From assembly GCF_029537235.1 (NCBI RefSeq), contig NZ_CP120638.1, forward strand, positions 558,001-622,000: a DNA stretch of 64,000 bases, read 5' to 3'. Origin of the DNA: Rhizobium sp. 32-5/1 (GTDB lineage Bacteria > Pseudomonadota > Alphaproteobacteria > Rhizobiales > Rhizobiaceae). The translations under genes were made by a program, and so were the position numbers. Below, piece by piece: positions 1 to 9,973 of the stretch. The notes below the pieces were generated by a model. That model ran no database searches and was not told the DNA's origin. It saw only the letters and a program-made list of their open reading frames with translations. Position 1 is the first letter of the stretch; every line of letters begins with the position of its first letter.

Positions 1-2293
1 ATCTCGCCCGCCGCGCGCTGGATTATCTCGTCGGCTTCAACCTGTCGCCGGTGCTCTGGCGCAAGCTGCCCGGCGCCCGCTCCGCTGGCCGCGTTCAGTC
101 GGTGGCGCTGCGCCTCGTATGCGACCGCGAATCCGAAATCGAACGCTTCATCTCGGAAGAATACTGGAACATCTCGGCACTCTTGAAGACGCCACGCGGC
201 GACGAGTTCGAGGCCCGGCTGGTGTCGACCGAAGGCAAGCGCCTGCAGGCCCGGGGCGTCACCAATGGCGAAGACGCCGGCAAGCTTAAGGCTCTGCTGG
301 ATGGCGCTGCCTATACGGTCGAAAGCATCGAAGCCAAGCCGGTCAAGCGGAACCCGTCGCCCCCTTCACCACTTCGACGCTACAGCAGGCCGCATCCTCC
401 AAGCTCGGGTTTTCCGCCTCCCGCACCATGCAGGTTGCCCAGAAACTCTATGAAGGCGTGGATCTCGGCGGCGAAACCGTCGGTCTCATAACCTATATGC
501 GTACCGACGGCGTGCAGATGGCAGCGGAAGCAATCGACGCCGCGCGTAGCGCCATCGGCGACCAGTTCGGCAGCCGCTACGTGCCCGACAAGGCGCGCCT
601 ATACTCGACCAAGGCCAAGAATGCCCAGGAAGCCCACGAAGCCGTACGGCCGACCGATTTCACGCGCACGCCCGATCAGGTGAAGCGTTTCCTCGACGCC
701 GACCAGTTGCGTCTCTACGACCTGATCTGGAAGCGCGGCATCGCCAGCCAGATGGCATCGGCCGAAATCGAACGCACGACAGCCGAAATCACCGCGGACA
801 ATGGTGGCCAAAAGGCCGGCCTGCGCGCGGTCGGCTCCGTCATCCGCTTCGACGGCTTCATTGCCGCCTATACCGACCAGAAGGAAGATGGCGAACAGAG
901 CGACGATGGCGACGAGGATGGCCGCCTGCCGGAGATCAATGCGCGCGAAAACCTCGCAAAACAGAAGATAAACTCGACCCAGCACTTTACCGAACCGCCA
1001 CCGCGCTATTCGGAAGCGACGCTGATCAAGAAGATGGAAGAGCTCGGCATCGGCCGGCCGTCCACCTATGCGGCCACGCTGAAGACGCTCAGCGACCGGG
1101 AATACGTCGTCATCGACAAGCGCAAGCTGATCCCGGAAGCCAAGGGCCGCCTGGTCACAGCCTTTCTTGAAAGCTTCTTCACGCGCTATGTGGAATATGA
1201 TTTCACGGCGTCTCTTGAAGAGAAACTCGACCAGATCTCCGCCGGCGAGTTGAACTGGAAGGACGTGCTCCGCGACTTCTGGAAGGATTTCTTCGCCCAG
1301 ATCGAAGACACCAAGGAACTGCGCGTCACCAATGTTCTGGATGCACTGAACGAAGAACTGGCGCCGCTGGTCTTCCCGAAACGCGAGGACGGCAGCGATC
1401 CGCGCATCTGCCAGGTCTGCGGCACCGGCAAGCTGTCGCTGAAGCTCGGCAAGTATGGCGCCTTCGTCGGCTGCTCCAACTATCCGGAATGCAATTTCAC
1501 CCGTCAGCTTTCCTCCGACAGCAATGGCGGCGCCGAGGCGTCCGCCTCCAACGAGCCGCAGGCGCTCGGCAAGGATCCACATACCGGCGAGGAAATCACC
1601 CTGCGCACCGGCCGTTTCGGCCCCTATGTGCAGCGCGGCGACGGCAAGGAAGCCAAGCGTTCGAGCCTGCCAAAGGGCTGGACGCCGGCCTCGATCGACC
1701 ATGAAAAGGCGCTTGCCCTGCTGTCCCTGCCGCGCGATATCGGTGCGCATCCGGAAAGCGGGAAAATGATCTCGTCGGGTCTGGGCCGCTACGGACCCTT
1801 CATCCTGCATGAAGGCAAATATGCCAATGTCGAAACCATCGAGGACGTGTTCTCGATCGGCCTCAACCGGGCGGTTTCCGTGCTCGCCGACAAGGCCTCG
1901 AAAGGCCCCGGCGGACGCGGTGCGGCTGCGGCTCCGCTGAAAGAGATCGGCGACCACCCCGATGGCGGCGCGATTACCGTTAAGGACGGCAAGTATGGCC
2001 CCTATGTGAACTGGGGCAAGGTCAACGCCACGTTGACCAAGGGCAAGGATCCGCAGTCGGTAACGATCGAGGATGCTTTGCTTCTGATTGCCGAACGCAT
2101 TGCGAAGGATGGCGGAAAGCCCGCCAAGGCAAAGGCGACGAAGACTGCGAAGCCAAAGGCCACCAAGGCGGCAAAGGCTGACGGCGCTGAAGCCACGACC
2201 GCCAAGCCGAAGGCGGCACCAAAGAAAAAGGCTGCGGCCAAGCCGAAGGCTCCAGCGAAACCAAAGACGGCCGCAAAGGCCAAGAAGGACTGA
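1..2293 (+). CDS. topA: DNA topoisomerase I, 5'-truncated by window edge, one apparent frameshift
   Basis: Type IA topoisomerase that relaxes negatively supercoiled DNA. The first codons in frame 3 already encode the conserved RRALDYLVGFNLSPVLW stretch, so the Toprim domain lies upstream of the window. The catalytic tyrosine is in LITYMRTDG (codon 494-496). A four-cysteine zinc ribbon (CQVC...GCSNYPEC) and further ribbon-like repeats follow, and the protein ends in a Lys/Ala/Pro-rich tail. The frame changes at a C5 run at 360-364. With one more C the protein reads on through the expected PFTTSTLQQAASSKLGF segment, so I treat this as one intact gene with a sequencing error. The stop lies 2 bases before rnr, suggesting an operon. 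Confidence 0.93.
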
Positions 2294-2295
2294 CC

Positions 2296-4668
2296 GTGAC
2301 CAGAACCCCGCGCGACCGCCAAGACCGGCCCGGTAAACCCGCAGCCCGCTTGGGCCGCGCGGGCAAATCCGCTCCCGCCTCAGACGAGAAGACCGTGATC
2401 ATCCACGGTGCCGTGCCGCCGCGCGATATCCTGATGCGTTTTCTGGCCGAAAATCCCGACAAGGCATCCAAGCGTGACATCGCCAAGGCCTTTGGTCTGA
2501 AGACAGAGGCACGCGTCGAACTCAAGGCTCTACTGCGCGAACTCGAGGCTGATGGTCTTCTGGAAAAGAAGCGCAATGCGCTGGTGCGTCCGGGCGCCCT
2601 GCCGCCGGTCACCGTTCTCGATATCACCACCCGCGACAAGGACGGCGAACTGATCGGCCGGCCGGCGGAATGGCCGGAAGATGCCGGCGTGGCACCGGCC
2701 GTCGCCATCCGCCAATCGACCGTCGGCAAATCCAAGGGCAAGACGCCCGTCGGTGGGCTGGGCGACCGGGTGCTCGCCAAGATCTTCCCGGCCAAGGATC
2801 GCGCCGGACCTGCCTATACCGCCCGCATCATCAAGGTTCTCGACCGGCGCGTGAACAACAATGCAGCACTTGGCGTCTTCCGCGCCACGCCCGGCGGTGG
2901 CGGCCGGATCATGCCGATTGACAAGCGCGGCGAGGAACTGCTGGTTGAATCAGGTGGAACCATCGAGGCGCAGGACGGCGATCTGGTCGAGGTGGAAATC
3001 TCGCGCCTTGGCCGTTTCGGCCTGCCGCGCGCACAGGTCAAGGCGATCATCGGCTCGGTGGCGACCGAAAAGGCGATCTCGATGATCGCCATCCACGCCC
3101 ATGGCATTCCCTATATCTTTCCCGATGCCGTCATCAAGGAAGCGGACGCCGCAGGCGCAGCCAGCATGTCGCATCGCGAGGACTGGCGCTCGCTACCGCT
3201 CATTACCATCGACCCGGCAGACGCCAAGGACCATGATGATGCGGTGCATGCAGAGCCCGACCCGTCGCCGGATAATCCCGGCGGTGTGATCGTCACCGTC
3301 GCCATTGCCGACGTCTCCTATTACGTACGGCCGAAATCGGCACTCGATCGCGAGGCCCTGAAGCGCGGCAATTCGGTCTATTTCCCGGACCGCGTCGTTC
3401 CCATGCTGCCAGAGCGTATTTCCAACGAGCTTTGCTCGCTGAAACAAGGTGTGGATCGGCCGGCGCTCGCCGTGCGCATGCGCTTTTCCAAGGAAGGCCG
3501 CAAGGCCAGCCACACCTTCCACCGGATCATGATGAAGAGTGCTGCAAAGCTCTCCTATCAGCAGGCGCAAGCCGCGATCGACGGCAATCCGGATGACCAG
3601 ACCGGGCCGTTGCTGGAGCCGATCCTGAAGCCGCTCTGGGCGGCTTACGCAACGCTCACCGTCGGTCGCAACCGGCGCCAGCCGCTCGAACTGAACATGC
3701 CGGAGCGGAAGATCATTCTTAAAGGCGACGGCACCGTTGATCGGGTGTTCGTGCCGGATCGGCTCGATGCTCACAAGCTGATCGAAGAAATGATGATCCA
3801 GGCCAATGTCGCGGCTGCCGAGACACTCGAGGTCAAGCGTCAGCGGCTGATCTACCGCATCCACGACGCGCCATCGCTTGCCAAGCAGGAATCGCTGCGG
3901 GAATTCCTCGCCACGCTCGATATTTCGTTGATGAAGGGCGGCAACCTGCGCTCCAACCATTTCAATGGCATTCTGTCGACGGCCGTGGACAAGCCTTATG
4001 AGACGATGGTCAACGAGATGGTGCTGCGCTCGCAGAGCCAGGCTGTGTACAGTCCGGAAAACATCGGCCATTTTGGCCTCAACCTAATGAAATACGCGCA
4101 TTTCACCTCACCGATCCGGCGTTACGCCGATCTCATCGTGCACCGGGCGCTCGTCGGCGTGCTCGGGCTTGGCGAAGGCGGGATCACGCCGGCGGAAGAA
4201 GCCGAGCTTGACGATATCGCTGCGGAAATCTCGACCTTCGAGCGACGTGCCATGGCCGCAGAACGCGACACGGTGGATCGGCTCATCGCCCACCATCTGT
4301 CCGGTCGGGTCGGCGAGGAATTTACCGGCCGGGTCTCGGGTGTCACCAAGGCAGGACTATTTGTCACCCTTCCGGACTATGGTGCCAACGGCTTCGTACC
4401 TATATCTACACTGGGACGGGACTATTTCGTCTACGACGAAGCCCATCAATCGCTGGCGGGTGAAAAAACCGGTCTCGGCTACCGTCTCGGCGACGAGACG
4501 ACGGTCAAACTCGTTGAAGCCGTGCCGCTGGCAGGTGCCTTGCGGTTCGAGATGATCAGCGAGGGGCGCAAGATGCCGACGGCGACCCGCTCTTTCCACA
4601 AGGCGGGACGACGGGGCAGCGGCGCCCACAAACAGCCTGGGACGCGCCCACCGCGCGGACGGCGCTAG
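2296..4668 (+). CDS. rnr: Ribonuclease R
   Basis: 3'-5' exoribonuclease of the RNase II/R family, able to degrade structured RNA. It has 790 codons with a GTG start 2 bases after the topA stop. Visible domains: N-terminal winged helix (about residues 35-90), cold-shock-like OB folds, an RNB catalytic domain with the metal-binding DPADAKDHDDA motif near residue 305, and a C-terminal S1 domain (GRVSGVTKAGLFVTLPDYG, about 675-750). The tail is basic, ending RPPRGRR. topA-rnr linkage is common in alphaproteobacteria. The reading frame is intact throughout. Confidence 0.95.
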   Translation: MTRTPRDRQDRPGKPAARLGRAGKSAPASDEKTVIIHGAVPPRDILMRFLAENPDKASKRDIAKAFGLKTEARVELKALLRELEADGLLEKKRNALVRPGALPPVTVLDITTRDKDGELIGRPAEWPEDAGVAPAVAIRQSTVGKSKGKTPVGGLGDRVLAKIFPAKDRAGPAYTARIIKVLDRRVNNNAALGVFRATPGGGGRIMPIDKRGEELLVESGGTIEAQDGDLVEVEISRLGRFGLPRAQVKAIIGSVATEKAISMIAIHAHGIPYIFPDAVIKEADAAGAASMSHREDWRSLPLITIDPADAKDHDDAVHAEPDPSPDNPGGVIVTVAIADVSYYVRPKSALDREALKRGNSVYFPDRVVPMLPERISNELCSLKQGVDRPALAVRMRFSKEGRKASHTFHRIMMKSAAKLSYQQAQAAIDGNPDDQTGPLLEPILKPLWAAYATLTVGRNRRQPLELNMPERKIILKGDGTVDRVFVPDRLDAHKLIEEMMIQANVAAAETLEVKRQRLIYRIHDAPSLAKQESLREFLATLDISLMKGGNLRSNHFNGILSTAVDKPYETMVNEMVLRSQSQAVYSPENIGHFGLNLMKYAHFTSPIRRYADLIVHRALVGVLGLGEGGITPAEEAELDDIAAEISTFERRAMAAERDTVDRLIAHHLSGRVGEEFTGRVSGVTKAGLFVTLPDYGANGFVPISTLGRDYFVYDEAHQSLAGEKTGLGYRLGDETTVKLVEAVPLAGALRFEMISEGRKMPTATRSFHKAGRRGSGAHKQPGTRPPRGRR

Positions 4669-4713
4669 TCGGACGGCAGCAGATCGCCCGACATCCAGAA
4701 CAAGGATAGGGAT

Positions 4714-5175
4714 ATGCAGGGACAACAGAGCACGCCGGAAACCACAAGGTTTCAACAGACCGACCAGTCGGAACGGCCTGTCGGACGTTCGATCAAGCGC
4801 GGGATGCTCAATCGCTGCCCGGCCTGCGGTCAGGGCAAGCTGTTTCGCGCCTTCCTGAAATCCGTCGATGAGTGCTCCGCCTGCGGCGAGCGGATGGACC
4901 ACCAGCGCGCCGACGACTTTCCGCCCTATATCGTCGTGACGATCATGGGGCATCTGGTGCTCGGCGGTTTCATGATGACGGAGATGCTGCTCACGCTTTC
5001 AAACTGGGGGCATCTGGCAATCTGGGTACCGATCACCATTATCGGCTCGCTGGCGCTGATGCAGCCCGTCAAGGGCGGCGTCATCGGACTGCAATGGGCG
5101 CTGCGCATGCACGGCTTCGGCGGCCATGAGGATGCGCCGGAGGACAAATTGCCGGCAACGGGCCCATCGGCTTGA
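4714..5175 (+). CDS. DUF983 family membrane protein
   Basis: Conserved alphaproteobacterial protein of unknown function, 153 codons. The N-terminal half carries two CxxC pairs (CPACGQG and CSACGER), suggesting a zinc ribbon. They are followed by a conserved RADDFPPYIVV segment and two hydrophobic helices, so it should sit in the inner membrane. An AAGGATAGGG ribosome binding site precedes the ATG. The stop overlaps the TTG start of the NUDIX gene, implying translational coupling. No enzymatic role can be read from the sequence. Confidence 0.85.
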   Translation: MQGQQSTPETTRFQQTDQSERPVGRSIKRGMLNRCPACGQGKLFRAFLKSVDECSACGERMDHQRADDFPPYIVVTIMGHLVLGGFMMTEMLLTLSNWGHLAIWVPITIIGSLALMQPVKGGVIGLQWALRMHGFGGHEDAPEDKLPATGPSA

Positions 5176-5888
5176 CGCAAAAGCCGAAAACGCAACCTCA
5201 AAGCGCAACATCGAGCGTTTCTACCCCTGCCGGGCGACCATTGCGGCCGCGCGATGCCGCCTCGATCATGCTCCTCGACCGGTCGGGTGGTGATGTCCGC
5301 GTTCTCGTTGGAAAGCGACACCGCGCCCATGTGTTCATGCCGGACCTGCATGTCTTCCCCGGCGGAAGGCGCGATTCCGGCGACCGGCTGATCCCGTGGA
5401 ACAGCGACGTCCACCCCGCCGTCCTGGAGCGATTGAAAGCCGGTTATCGTCAGCGCGCCACCGAATCGCGCCTGCGTGCCATCGCCCTTGCCGCACTTCG
5501 GGAACTGCACGAGGAAGCGAGCATCGCCATTGGCAGCGCCTATGCCGGAAACACTGCGTTACCATTCCTTCCCGATCTCGCAAACTTGCGCTATATCGCT
5601 CGGGCCATCACACCGCCGGGGCATCCGCGTCGGTTCGACACCCACTTTTTCGCCGTGTTTGCGGATGAGGCGGGCATCGATCCGATGGACAGCCGGGAGA
5701 GCCGGGAGCTTGAGGACTTGCGCTGGATTGACGTGAACGATGCCTCGTCCGTGACGATGCCGGATATCACCGAAATAATTCTCGGTGAACTGCGCGAAAA
5801 CCTTGCCCGTGACCCGTCGCTCCCATTCGGGCGGCCGGTGCCATTTTTCTACACCCGTCGCGGACGCTTCATCCGGGATGTCTTTTAA
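5172..5888 (+). CDS. NUDIX hydrolase
   Basis: Hydrolase of nucleoside diphosphate-linked substrates; the exact substrate is not predictable. It has 238 codons. The NUDIX box is present as FPGGRRDSGD followed, after an insert, by LRELHEEA (REx-x-EE core). The long insert and the RDAASIMLLDR start resemble the NUDT19-like subgroup, for which CoA-type substrates are known in other organisms; that link is inference. The TTG start at 5172 overlaps the DUF983 stop. No later start would keep the whole fold. Confidence 0.82.
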   Translation: MTQKPKTQPQSATSSVSTPAGRPLRPRDAASIMLLDRSGGDVRVLVGKRHRAHVFMPDLHVFPGGRRDSGDRLIPWNSDVHPAVLERLKAGYRQRATESRLRAIALAALRELHEEASIAIGSAYAGNTALPFLPDLANLRYIARAITPPGHPRRFDTHFFAVFADEAGIDPMDSRESRELEDLRWIDVNDASSVTMPDITEIILGELRENLARDPSLPFGRPVPFFYTRRGRFIRDVF

Positions 5889-5901
5889 GGAATTCGATTG
5901 C

Positions 5902-7086
5902 ATGGCACAGCCGCCGTCCGGCACATCAGCGCCGGTTGAGGATATTCACTGGCCATCGCTCATCGCAGCGGTGGCAGCCATTTCAGCCGTCGGAATTGCC
6001 ATTGGCCTTGGCCTGCCGCTGCTCAGCATCATCATGGAAAAGCGCGGCATTTCCTCGACGATGATCGGGCTGAATTCCGCTATGGCAGGACTTGCTTCCA
6101 TGGCGGTCGCCCCCTTCACAACCAAGATCGCCCATCGCTGCGGTGTCGCCAACACGATGCTCTGGGCGGTGTTTTTTGCCGCCGTGAGTGCGCTCGGCTT
6201 CTACTACATCGAAAATTTCCTGATGTGGTTTCCGCTGCGTGTCGTGTTTCATGGCGCCATCACCGTGCTCTTCGTGCTGTCCGAGTTCTGGATCAATGCC
6301 ACGGCCCCTCCACGCCGCCGTGGCCTCGTTCTCGGCATCTACGGGACGGTTCTGTCGCTCGGCTTTGCAACGGGCCCCCTGCTCTTCTCCATCCTCGGCA
6401 GCGACGGCATCCTGCCCTTCGCCGTCGGCGCCGGCGTCATTCTTCTGGCCGCGATCCCGATCTTCCTTGCCCGTAACGAAAGTCCGGATCTCGACGAAAA
6501 GCCCGAACTGCATTTCATGCGCTACGTCTTCCTGGTGCCAACGGCGACTGCAGCGGTCTTCATCTTCGGCGCCGTCGAATCGGGCGGCCTGTCTCTGTTC
6601 CCGATCTTCGGCACCCGTGCGGGCTTCACCGAATCGCAGGCAGCGCTTCTGCTCACGGTCATGGGCATCGGCAATGTCATCTTCCAGATCCCGCTCGGCA
6701 TGCTGTCTGATCGCATGCGGGATCGGCGCAATCTCCTGGCTTTGATGACGGTCATTGGCCTCATCGGTGCTCTATGCCTCCCGTTGCTGCAGGGCAACTG
6801 GTGGCTGATGGCCGTCGTGCTGCTGTTCTGGGGCGGCTGCGTGTCCGGACTATATACGGTGGGTCTTAGCCATCTGGGATCACGCCTGACCGGCGCAGAT
6901 TTGGCCGCCGCCAATGCGGCCTTCATTTTCTCCTACGCCGTCGGCACAGTTGCCGGTCCGCAAGCCATCGGTGCGGCCATGGATGTGATGGGCAATGATG
7001 GTTTTGCGTGGTCGATTGCCGGCTTCTTCGGGCTTTATGTGGTTCTTTCCGTGGTCAGACTGGTTTTCAATCCAAAACGGACTTGA
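5902..7086 (+). CDS. Major facilitator superfamily transporter
   Basis: Inner-membrane secondary transporter, 394 codons, with about 12 predicted hydrophobic helices. A cytoplasmic-loop MFS motif A variant (LSDRMRDRRN) is visible between helices 8 and 9, and RRGLVLGIYGTVLSLGFATG resembles the YcaD/UMF-like branch. The open frame extends upstream into the NUDIX gene, but the ATG at 5902 has an AAGGAATTC binding site and begins just after the NUDIX stop, so I place the start there. Substrate unknown. Probably the last gene of the topA transcript. Confidence 0.85.
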   Translation: MAQPPSGTSAPVEDIHWPSLIAAVAAISAVGIAIGLGLPLLSIIMEKRGISSTMIGLNSAMAGLASMAVAPFTTKIAHRCGVANTMLWAVFFAAVSALGFYYIENFLMWFPLRVVFHGAITVLFVLSEFWINATAPPRRRGLVLGIYGTVLSLGFATGPLLFSILGSDGILPFAVGAGVILLAAIPIFLARNESPDLDEKPELHFMRYVFLVPTATAAVFIFGAVESGGLSLFPIFGTRAGFTESQAALLLTVMGIGNVIFQIPLGMLSDRMRDRRNLLALMTVIGLIGALCLPLLQGNWWLMAVVLLFWGGCVSGLYTVGLSHLGSRLTGADLAAANAAFIFSYAVGTVAGPQAIGAAMDVMGNDGFAWSIAGFFGLYVVLSVVRLVFNPKRT

Positions 7087-7110
7087 CTTTTCGGGCGCGA
7101 TTTGTAGTTT
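7083..7110 (+). promoter_or_regulatory. Candidate sigma70 promoter of rpmG
   Basis: TTGACT, a 16-base spacer and TAGTTT lie about 70 bases upstream of rpmG, overlapping the stop of the MFS gene. This fits the alphaproteobacterial housekeeping consensus only approximately; no other -35/-10 pair in the gap looks better. Confidence 0.4.
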
Positions 7111-7178
7111 CGCGCCAAGTTTGCCGGGACCCTTAGCGGGCGTCCGCGGCATTGTTCTTTAATAAAGGCAGGACGACC

Positions 7179-7346
7179 ATGGCGAAAGCTGCAAAAATCA
7201 AGATCAAGCTGCTGTCGACGGCCGACACAGGTACCTTCTACGTAACCACCAAGAACAGCCGCACCAAGACCGACAAGATGTCGTTCACGAAGTACGACCC
7301 GGTCGTGCGCAAGCATGTCGAGTTCAAGGAAACCAAGATCAAGTAA
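7179..7346 (+). CDS. rpmG: 50S ribosomal protein L33
   Basis: Large-subunit ribosomal protein, 55 residues starting [14 protein letters not shown]. It is the cysteine-free form usual in alphaproteobacteria (no CxxC zinc ligands). The open frame runs 27 bases further upstream, but the ATG at 7179 has an AAAGGCAGGA binding site and matches the family start. It has its own promoter candidate and a strong terminator, so it can be expressed as a single gene. Confidence 0.96.
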   Translation: MAKAAKIKIKLLSTADTGTFYVTTKNSRTKTDKMSFTKYDPVVRKHVEFKETKIK

Positions 7347-7368
7347 TTTGATCTTCGGCAGAGTTTTC

Positions 7369-7402
7369 AAAAGGCGCCGGCTGAAAAGCCAGGCGCCTTT
7401 TT
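7369..7402 (+). terminator. Rho-independent terminator after rpmG
   Basis: AAGGCGCC and GGCGCCTT arms with an inner GGCT/AGCC extension and a GAAA loop, followed by TTTTTC on the plus strand, 25 bases after the rpmG stop. Confidence 0.85.
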
Positions 7403-7439
7403 CGTTGCGGCCATTGCGACGATCCTATGCCGCTGGAAT

Positions 7440-7615
7440 CAAAAACGCCGCCCCTTTTACGAGGCGGCGTCTGAATGGGTGTCGACTGGTCGGCAACGGC
7501 GGCACGAGGAACCGCAAGTGTTACAAACCAGTCGACAAACCCCACGACCCAGGAGATGCGGCGGACCTGAGCATCATGGGGTAACTGAAGACTCGGGGAG
7601 TTTCTTCTCCCCTGT
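7440..7615 (-). ncRNA. Candidate structured small RNA between rpmG and pleD
   Basis: Three nested or serial hairpins end in the terminator at 7441-7470. Reading the minus strand: GGGGAG/CTCCCC with an A-rich loop (7595-7612), then a 10-base-pair stem GTCGACTGGT/ACCAGTCGAC (7527-7536 with 7481-7490) that can extend through GGG/CCC, then the GC terminator hairpin. No convincing open frame crosses the region. I see a weak promoter-like TTGATT-N17-AATTCT just upstream, near 7625-7655. I cannot assign it to a named family, and the 5' end is a guess. Confidence 0.45.
7441..7470 (-). terminator. Rho-independent terminator on the minus strand
   Basis: On the minus strand ACGCCGCC, a 10-base loop and GGCGGCGT are followed by TTTTTGATT. 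No minus-strand gene ends here; the nearest, pleD, stops 580 bases away. It therefore most likely ends an untranslated RNA. Confidence 0.65.
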
Positions 7616-8048
7616 GAGTAAGAATTGCCTGAAATGAAAAAAGAATCAATGAATTCTTAACCAAAATGCCGCTTTCGATGGCAATATGGTTAAATTCGAT
7701 CATTAATTCCTAAAAAAATACAACGACAAAAAGCGCACCCATAGAGCAACATTTTACGGGCAAGAACTTGTGGCGGAGTGAAGCGCTTTGGCCGAACGCT
7801 TCAAACTGTTCGCAACCCTGAGTAAGCAATTCGTGTAAGAATTTGAATACACAAAGAAATACGAAATTTATAATATTCCCAGCAAAATGCGCATAGCCGC
7901 TTTAAGCCCAGACGCGGCCACCTCACCGCAGTTCGGCATCAAATGATGCGGAGCCTGTTTATCGAACGCGAGGAATTCTGTGGAAAACGCTGGATGATGC
8001 CCAGCCGATTCGGTTCTGGAGCTTCATTCGCTTGATACGGCTCTCAAT
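7616..8048. other. AT-rich intergenic region, no gene seen
   Basis: This stretch is clearly richer in A+T than its flanks and has no open frame with a credible start, ribosome binding site or family resemblance. It holds any promoter of the candidate RNA to the left and the untranslated 3' region of pleD to the right. No strong terminator hairpin for pleD is obvious. Confidence 0.6.
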
Positions 8049-9416
8049 TCACGCTGCCGCGGCGACAACCCTGTTGCGCCCGTTGTTTTTCGCCTGGTAG
8101 AGGGCGGTGTCGGCACGCTTCAACAAAGCCTCCGGGGTATCACCTCCGGGGTTCAGAGTTGAAATTCCGAGGGAGGCCGTAATGGACAGCGTCTTGTCCG
8201 AGTTGGGCAGGCGGAATGGCTGCCCCTCGACGATGCTGCGCAGGCGCTCGGCAATAGCGGCAGCAACCTCCGGCGGCGTATCCGGCATTACCACCACGAA
8301 TTCCTCGCCGCCATAGCGGCAGGCGAGATCGGCACCGCGAACGGTCGAGCGGATGCGATGGGCAAACTCGCGCAACACCTCGTCGCCGGCATCATGGCCG
8401 TACTGGTCGTTGACGCTCTTGAACCGGTCAATATCGGTAATACAGACGGACAGGGAGCGTCCACGCGCGGTCGCGCGGTCGATCAACAGCTTCATGTGGT
8501 TATCGAGGTAACGACGATTGTGGAGCCCCGTCAGCCCGTCCGTGACGGCCATCTCGATGGTCTGCTTGACGCTCATGCGCAGACGGTCGTTGCAATGCTT
8601 GCGGCGAACCTGCGTCAGGCTGCGTGCAACAAGCTCATTCGGATCGACCGGCCGCATGATATAATCCGTCACGCCCAGATCGAGCGCCCGCACCACCATC
8701 TCGTCCTGCCCCTGCTCGGTGATCAGGAGAATCGGAATGTAACGGGTTCGCTCCAGCGAGCGCAGTTGCGAACAAAGCCGCAAGGGATCGTAATCCTCGA
8801 AATTCGCATTGACGATGACGAGATCGAAATTGTTTTCAGCTGCTTCGAAAAGCGCCGCCTGCGGATCGGGCATGGAGGTGATCTCGGCGATTGGCTTCAA
8901 GGCGCGCGACAAACGCTCCTGCGAACTGCCGCGCGCATCGACGAGCAAGATGTTGCCCGGCTCGTCCGGCCGATCGGCACGGTTCAGGTCCTGCAATCCG
9001 ACGGTATGGGCCGTTTCCGCACGCAGGCGCAGTTCGTCGCTGACGTTCTTCAGCCGCACGAGACTCTTGACCCGCGACATCAGTTGCAGGTCGTTGACCG
9101 GCTTGGTGAGGAAATCGTCGGCACCGGCCTTCAACCCGCGAACGCGATCGGACGGCTGGTCGAGCGCCGTCACCATGACCACGGGGATATGCGCAGTCTT
9201 TGGGTTTGCCTTCAGCCGCTCGCAGACCTGAAAGCCGTCGATGCCGGGCATCATGATGTCGAGAAGGATGAGATCGACGGATGTTTTGTCGCAGATGGCC
9301 AGGGCTGCATAGCCGTCTTCGGCAGTGAGCACGTCGTAATACTCGGCAACCAGCCGGGCTTCGAGCAGCTTCACATTCGCCGGAATATCATCAACAACAA
9401 GAATACGCGCGGTCAT
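8049..9416 (-). CDS. pleD: PleD-type diguanylate cyclase response regulator
   Basis: Makes the second messenger c-di-GMP under phosphorelay control. 455 residues: receiver domain 1 with phospho-acceptor Asp in LILLDIMMPG (near residue 53), a degenerate second receiver (about 155-270), and a GGDEF domain (about 290-455). The active site is GGEEF. An RxxD inhibitory site (RGAD) lies five residues before it, so product inhibition should be intact. It follows divK by 17 bases in the same orientation. In Caulobacter both proteins act downstream of PleC/DivJ in polar development, so a role in cell-cycle-linked c-di-GMP signalling is likely here. Confidence 0.95.
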   Translation of the reverse strand: MTARILVVDDIPANVKLLEARLVAEYYDVLTAEDGYAALAICDKTSVDLILLDIMMPGIDGFQVCERLKANPKTAHIPVVMVTALDQPSDRVRGLKAGADDFLTKPVNDLQLMSRVKSLVRLKNVSDELRLRAETAHTVGLQDLNRADRPDEPGNILLVDARGSSQERLSRALKPIAEITSMPDPQAALFEAAENNFDLVIVNANFEDYDPLRLCSQLRSLERTRYIPILLITEQGQDEMVVRALDLGVTDYIMRPVDPNELVARSLTQVRRKHCNDRLRMSVKQTIEMAVTDGLTGLHNRRYLDNHMKLLIDRATARGRSLSVCITDIDRFKSVNDQYGHDAGDEVLREFAHRIRSTVRGADLACRYGGEEFVVVMPDTPPEVAAAIAERLRSIVEGQPFRLPNSDKTLSITASLGISTLNPGGDTPEALLKRADTALYQAKNNGRNRVVAAAA

Positions 9417-9433
9417 ACAGATCTTCCCGGCAA

Positions 9434-9805
9434 TCAGGCGTCGCCCAGATAGGTTTTGATCGTCTCGATAAATTTAGGCACGGAAATCGGCTTGGAAACG
9501 TAGGCTTCGCAACCGCCCTGGCGGATTCGCTCCTCGTCGCCCTTCATGGCAAAGGCCGTGACGGCGATAACAGGGATCACGTGGAGTTCGTCGTCTTCCT
9601 TCAGCCACTTGGTCACTTCCAGCCCGGAAACCTCCGGCAGCTGGATGTCCATGAGGATCAGGTCCGGACGGTGTTTGCGCGCAAGATCAAGGGCTTCCAT
9701 GCCGTTGCGGGTCTGGATCGTCGTATATCCCGACGCCTCGATCAGATCCCGGAAGAGCTTCATGTTGAGCTCGTTGTCCTCGACAATCATCACCTGCTTG
9801 GGCAT
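9434..9805 (-). CDS. divK: Cell-cycle response regulator DivK
   Basis: Single-domain receiver, 123 residues, starting [18 protein letters not shown]. Phospho-acceptor Asp in [13 protein letters not shown], switch Thr in AVTAFAMKG and Lys in VSKPI are all present. No output domain. In alphaproteobacteria DivK passes the DivJ/PleC signal to the CckA-ChpT-CtrA pathway. The open frame extends 13 codons further, but the start at 9805 gives the standard family N-terminus. First gene of the divK-pleD pair. Confidence 0.95.
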   Translation of the reverse strand: MPKQVMIVEDNELNMKLFRDLIEASGYTTIQTRNGMEALDLARKHRPDLILMDIQLPEVSGLEVTKWLKEDDELHVIPVIAVTAFAMKGDEERIRQGGCEAYVSKPISVPKFIETIKTYLGDA

Positions 9806-9973
9806 TTTGCTACCTTGTTTCGCGGTTCCGGCTTGCAACCACATTGCATGTCTATAAGTTGCGCCACGGACGGGCGCACCTCTTCCCGGAAACCAGACGT
9901 TAGAGTTATTTGGTTGAAAAATAGGTAATATTCCGCGGAAAATTCATGGGCGGAACAAGAAGGATAAGGGTTC

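Noticed and set aside
360..364. Programmed frameshifting in topA
   Set aside because: The run is a plain C5 with no slippery heptamer or downstream pseudoknot, and the same run-shortening occurs in many unrelated genes here.
599..1957. 452-codon open frame on the minus strand within topA
   Set aside because: Antisense shadow of a recognisable gene in high-GC DNA; no start signal and no family resemblance.
7440..7615. tmRNA, SRP RNA, 6S RNA or RNase P RNA
   Set aside because: None of the conserved loops or sequence blocks I know for these RNAs is visible.
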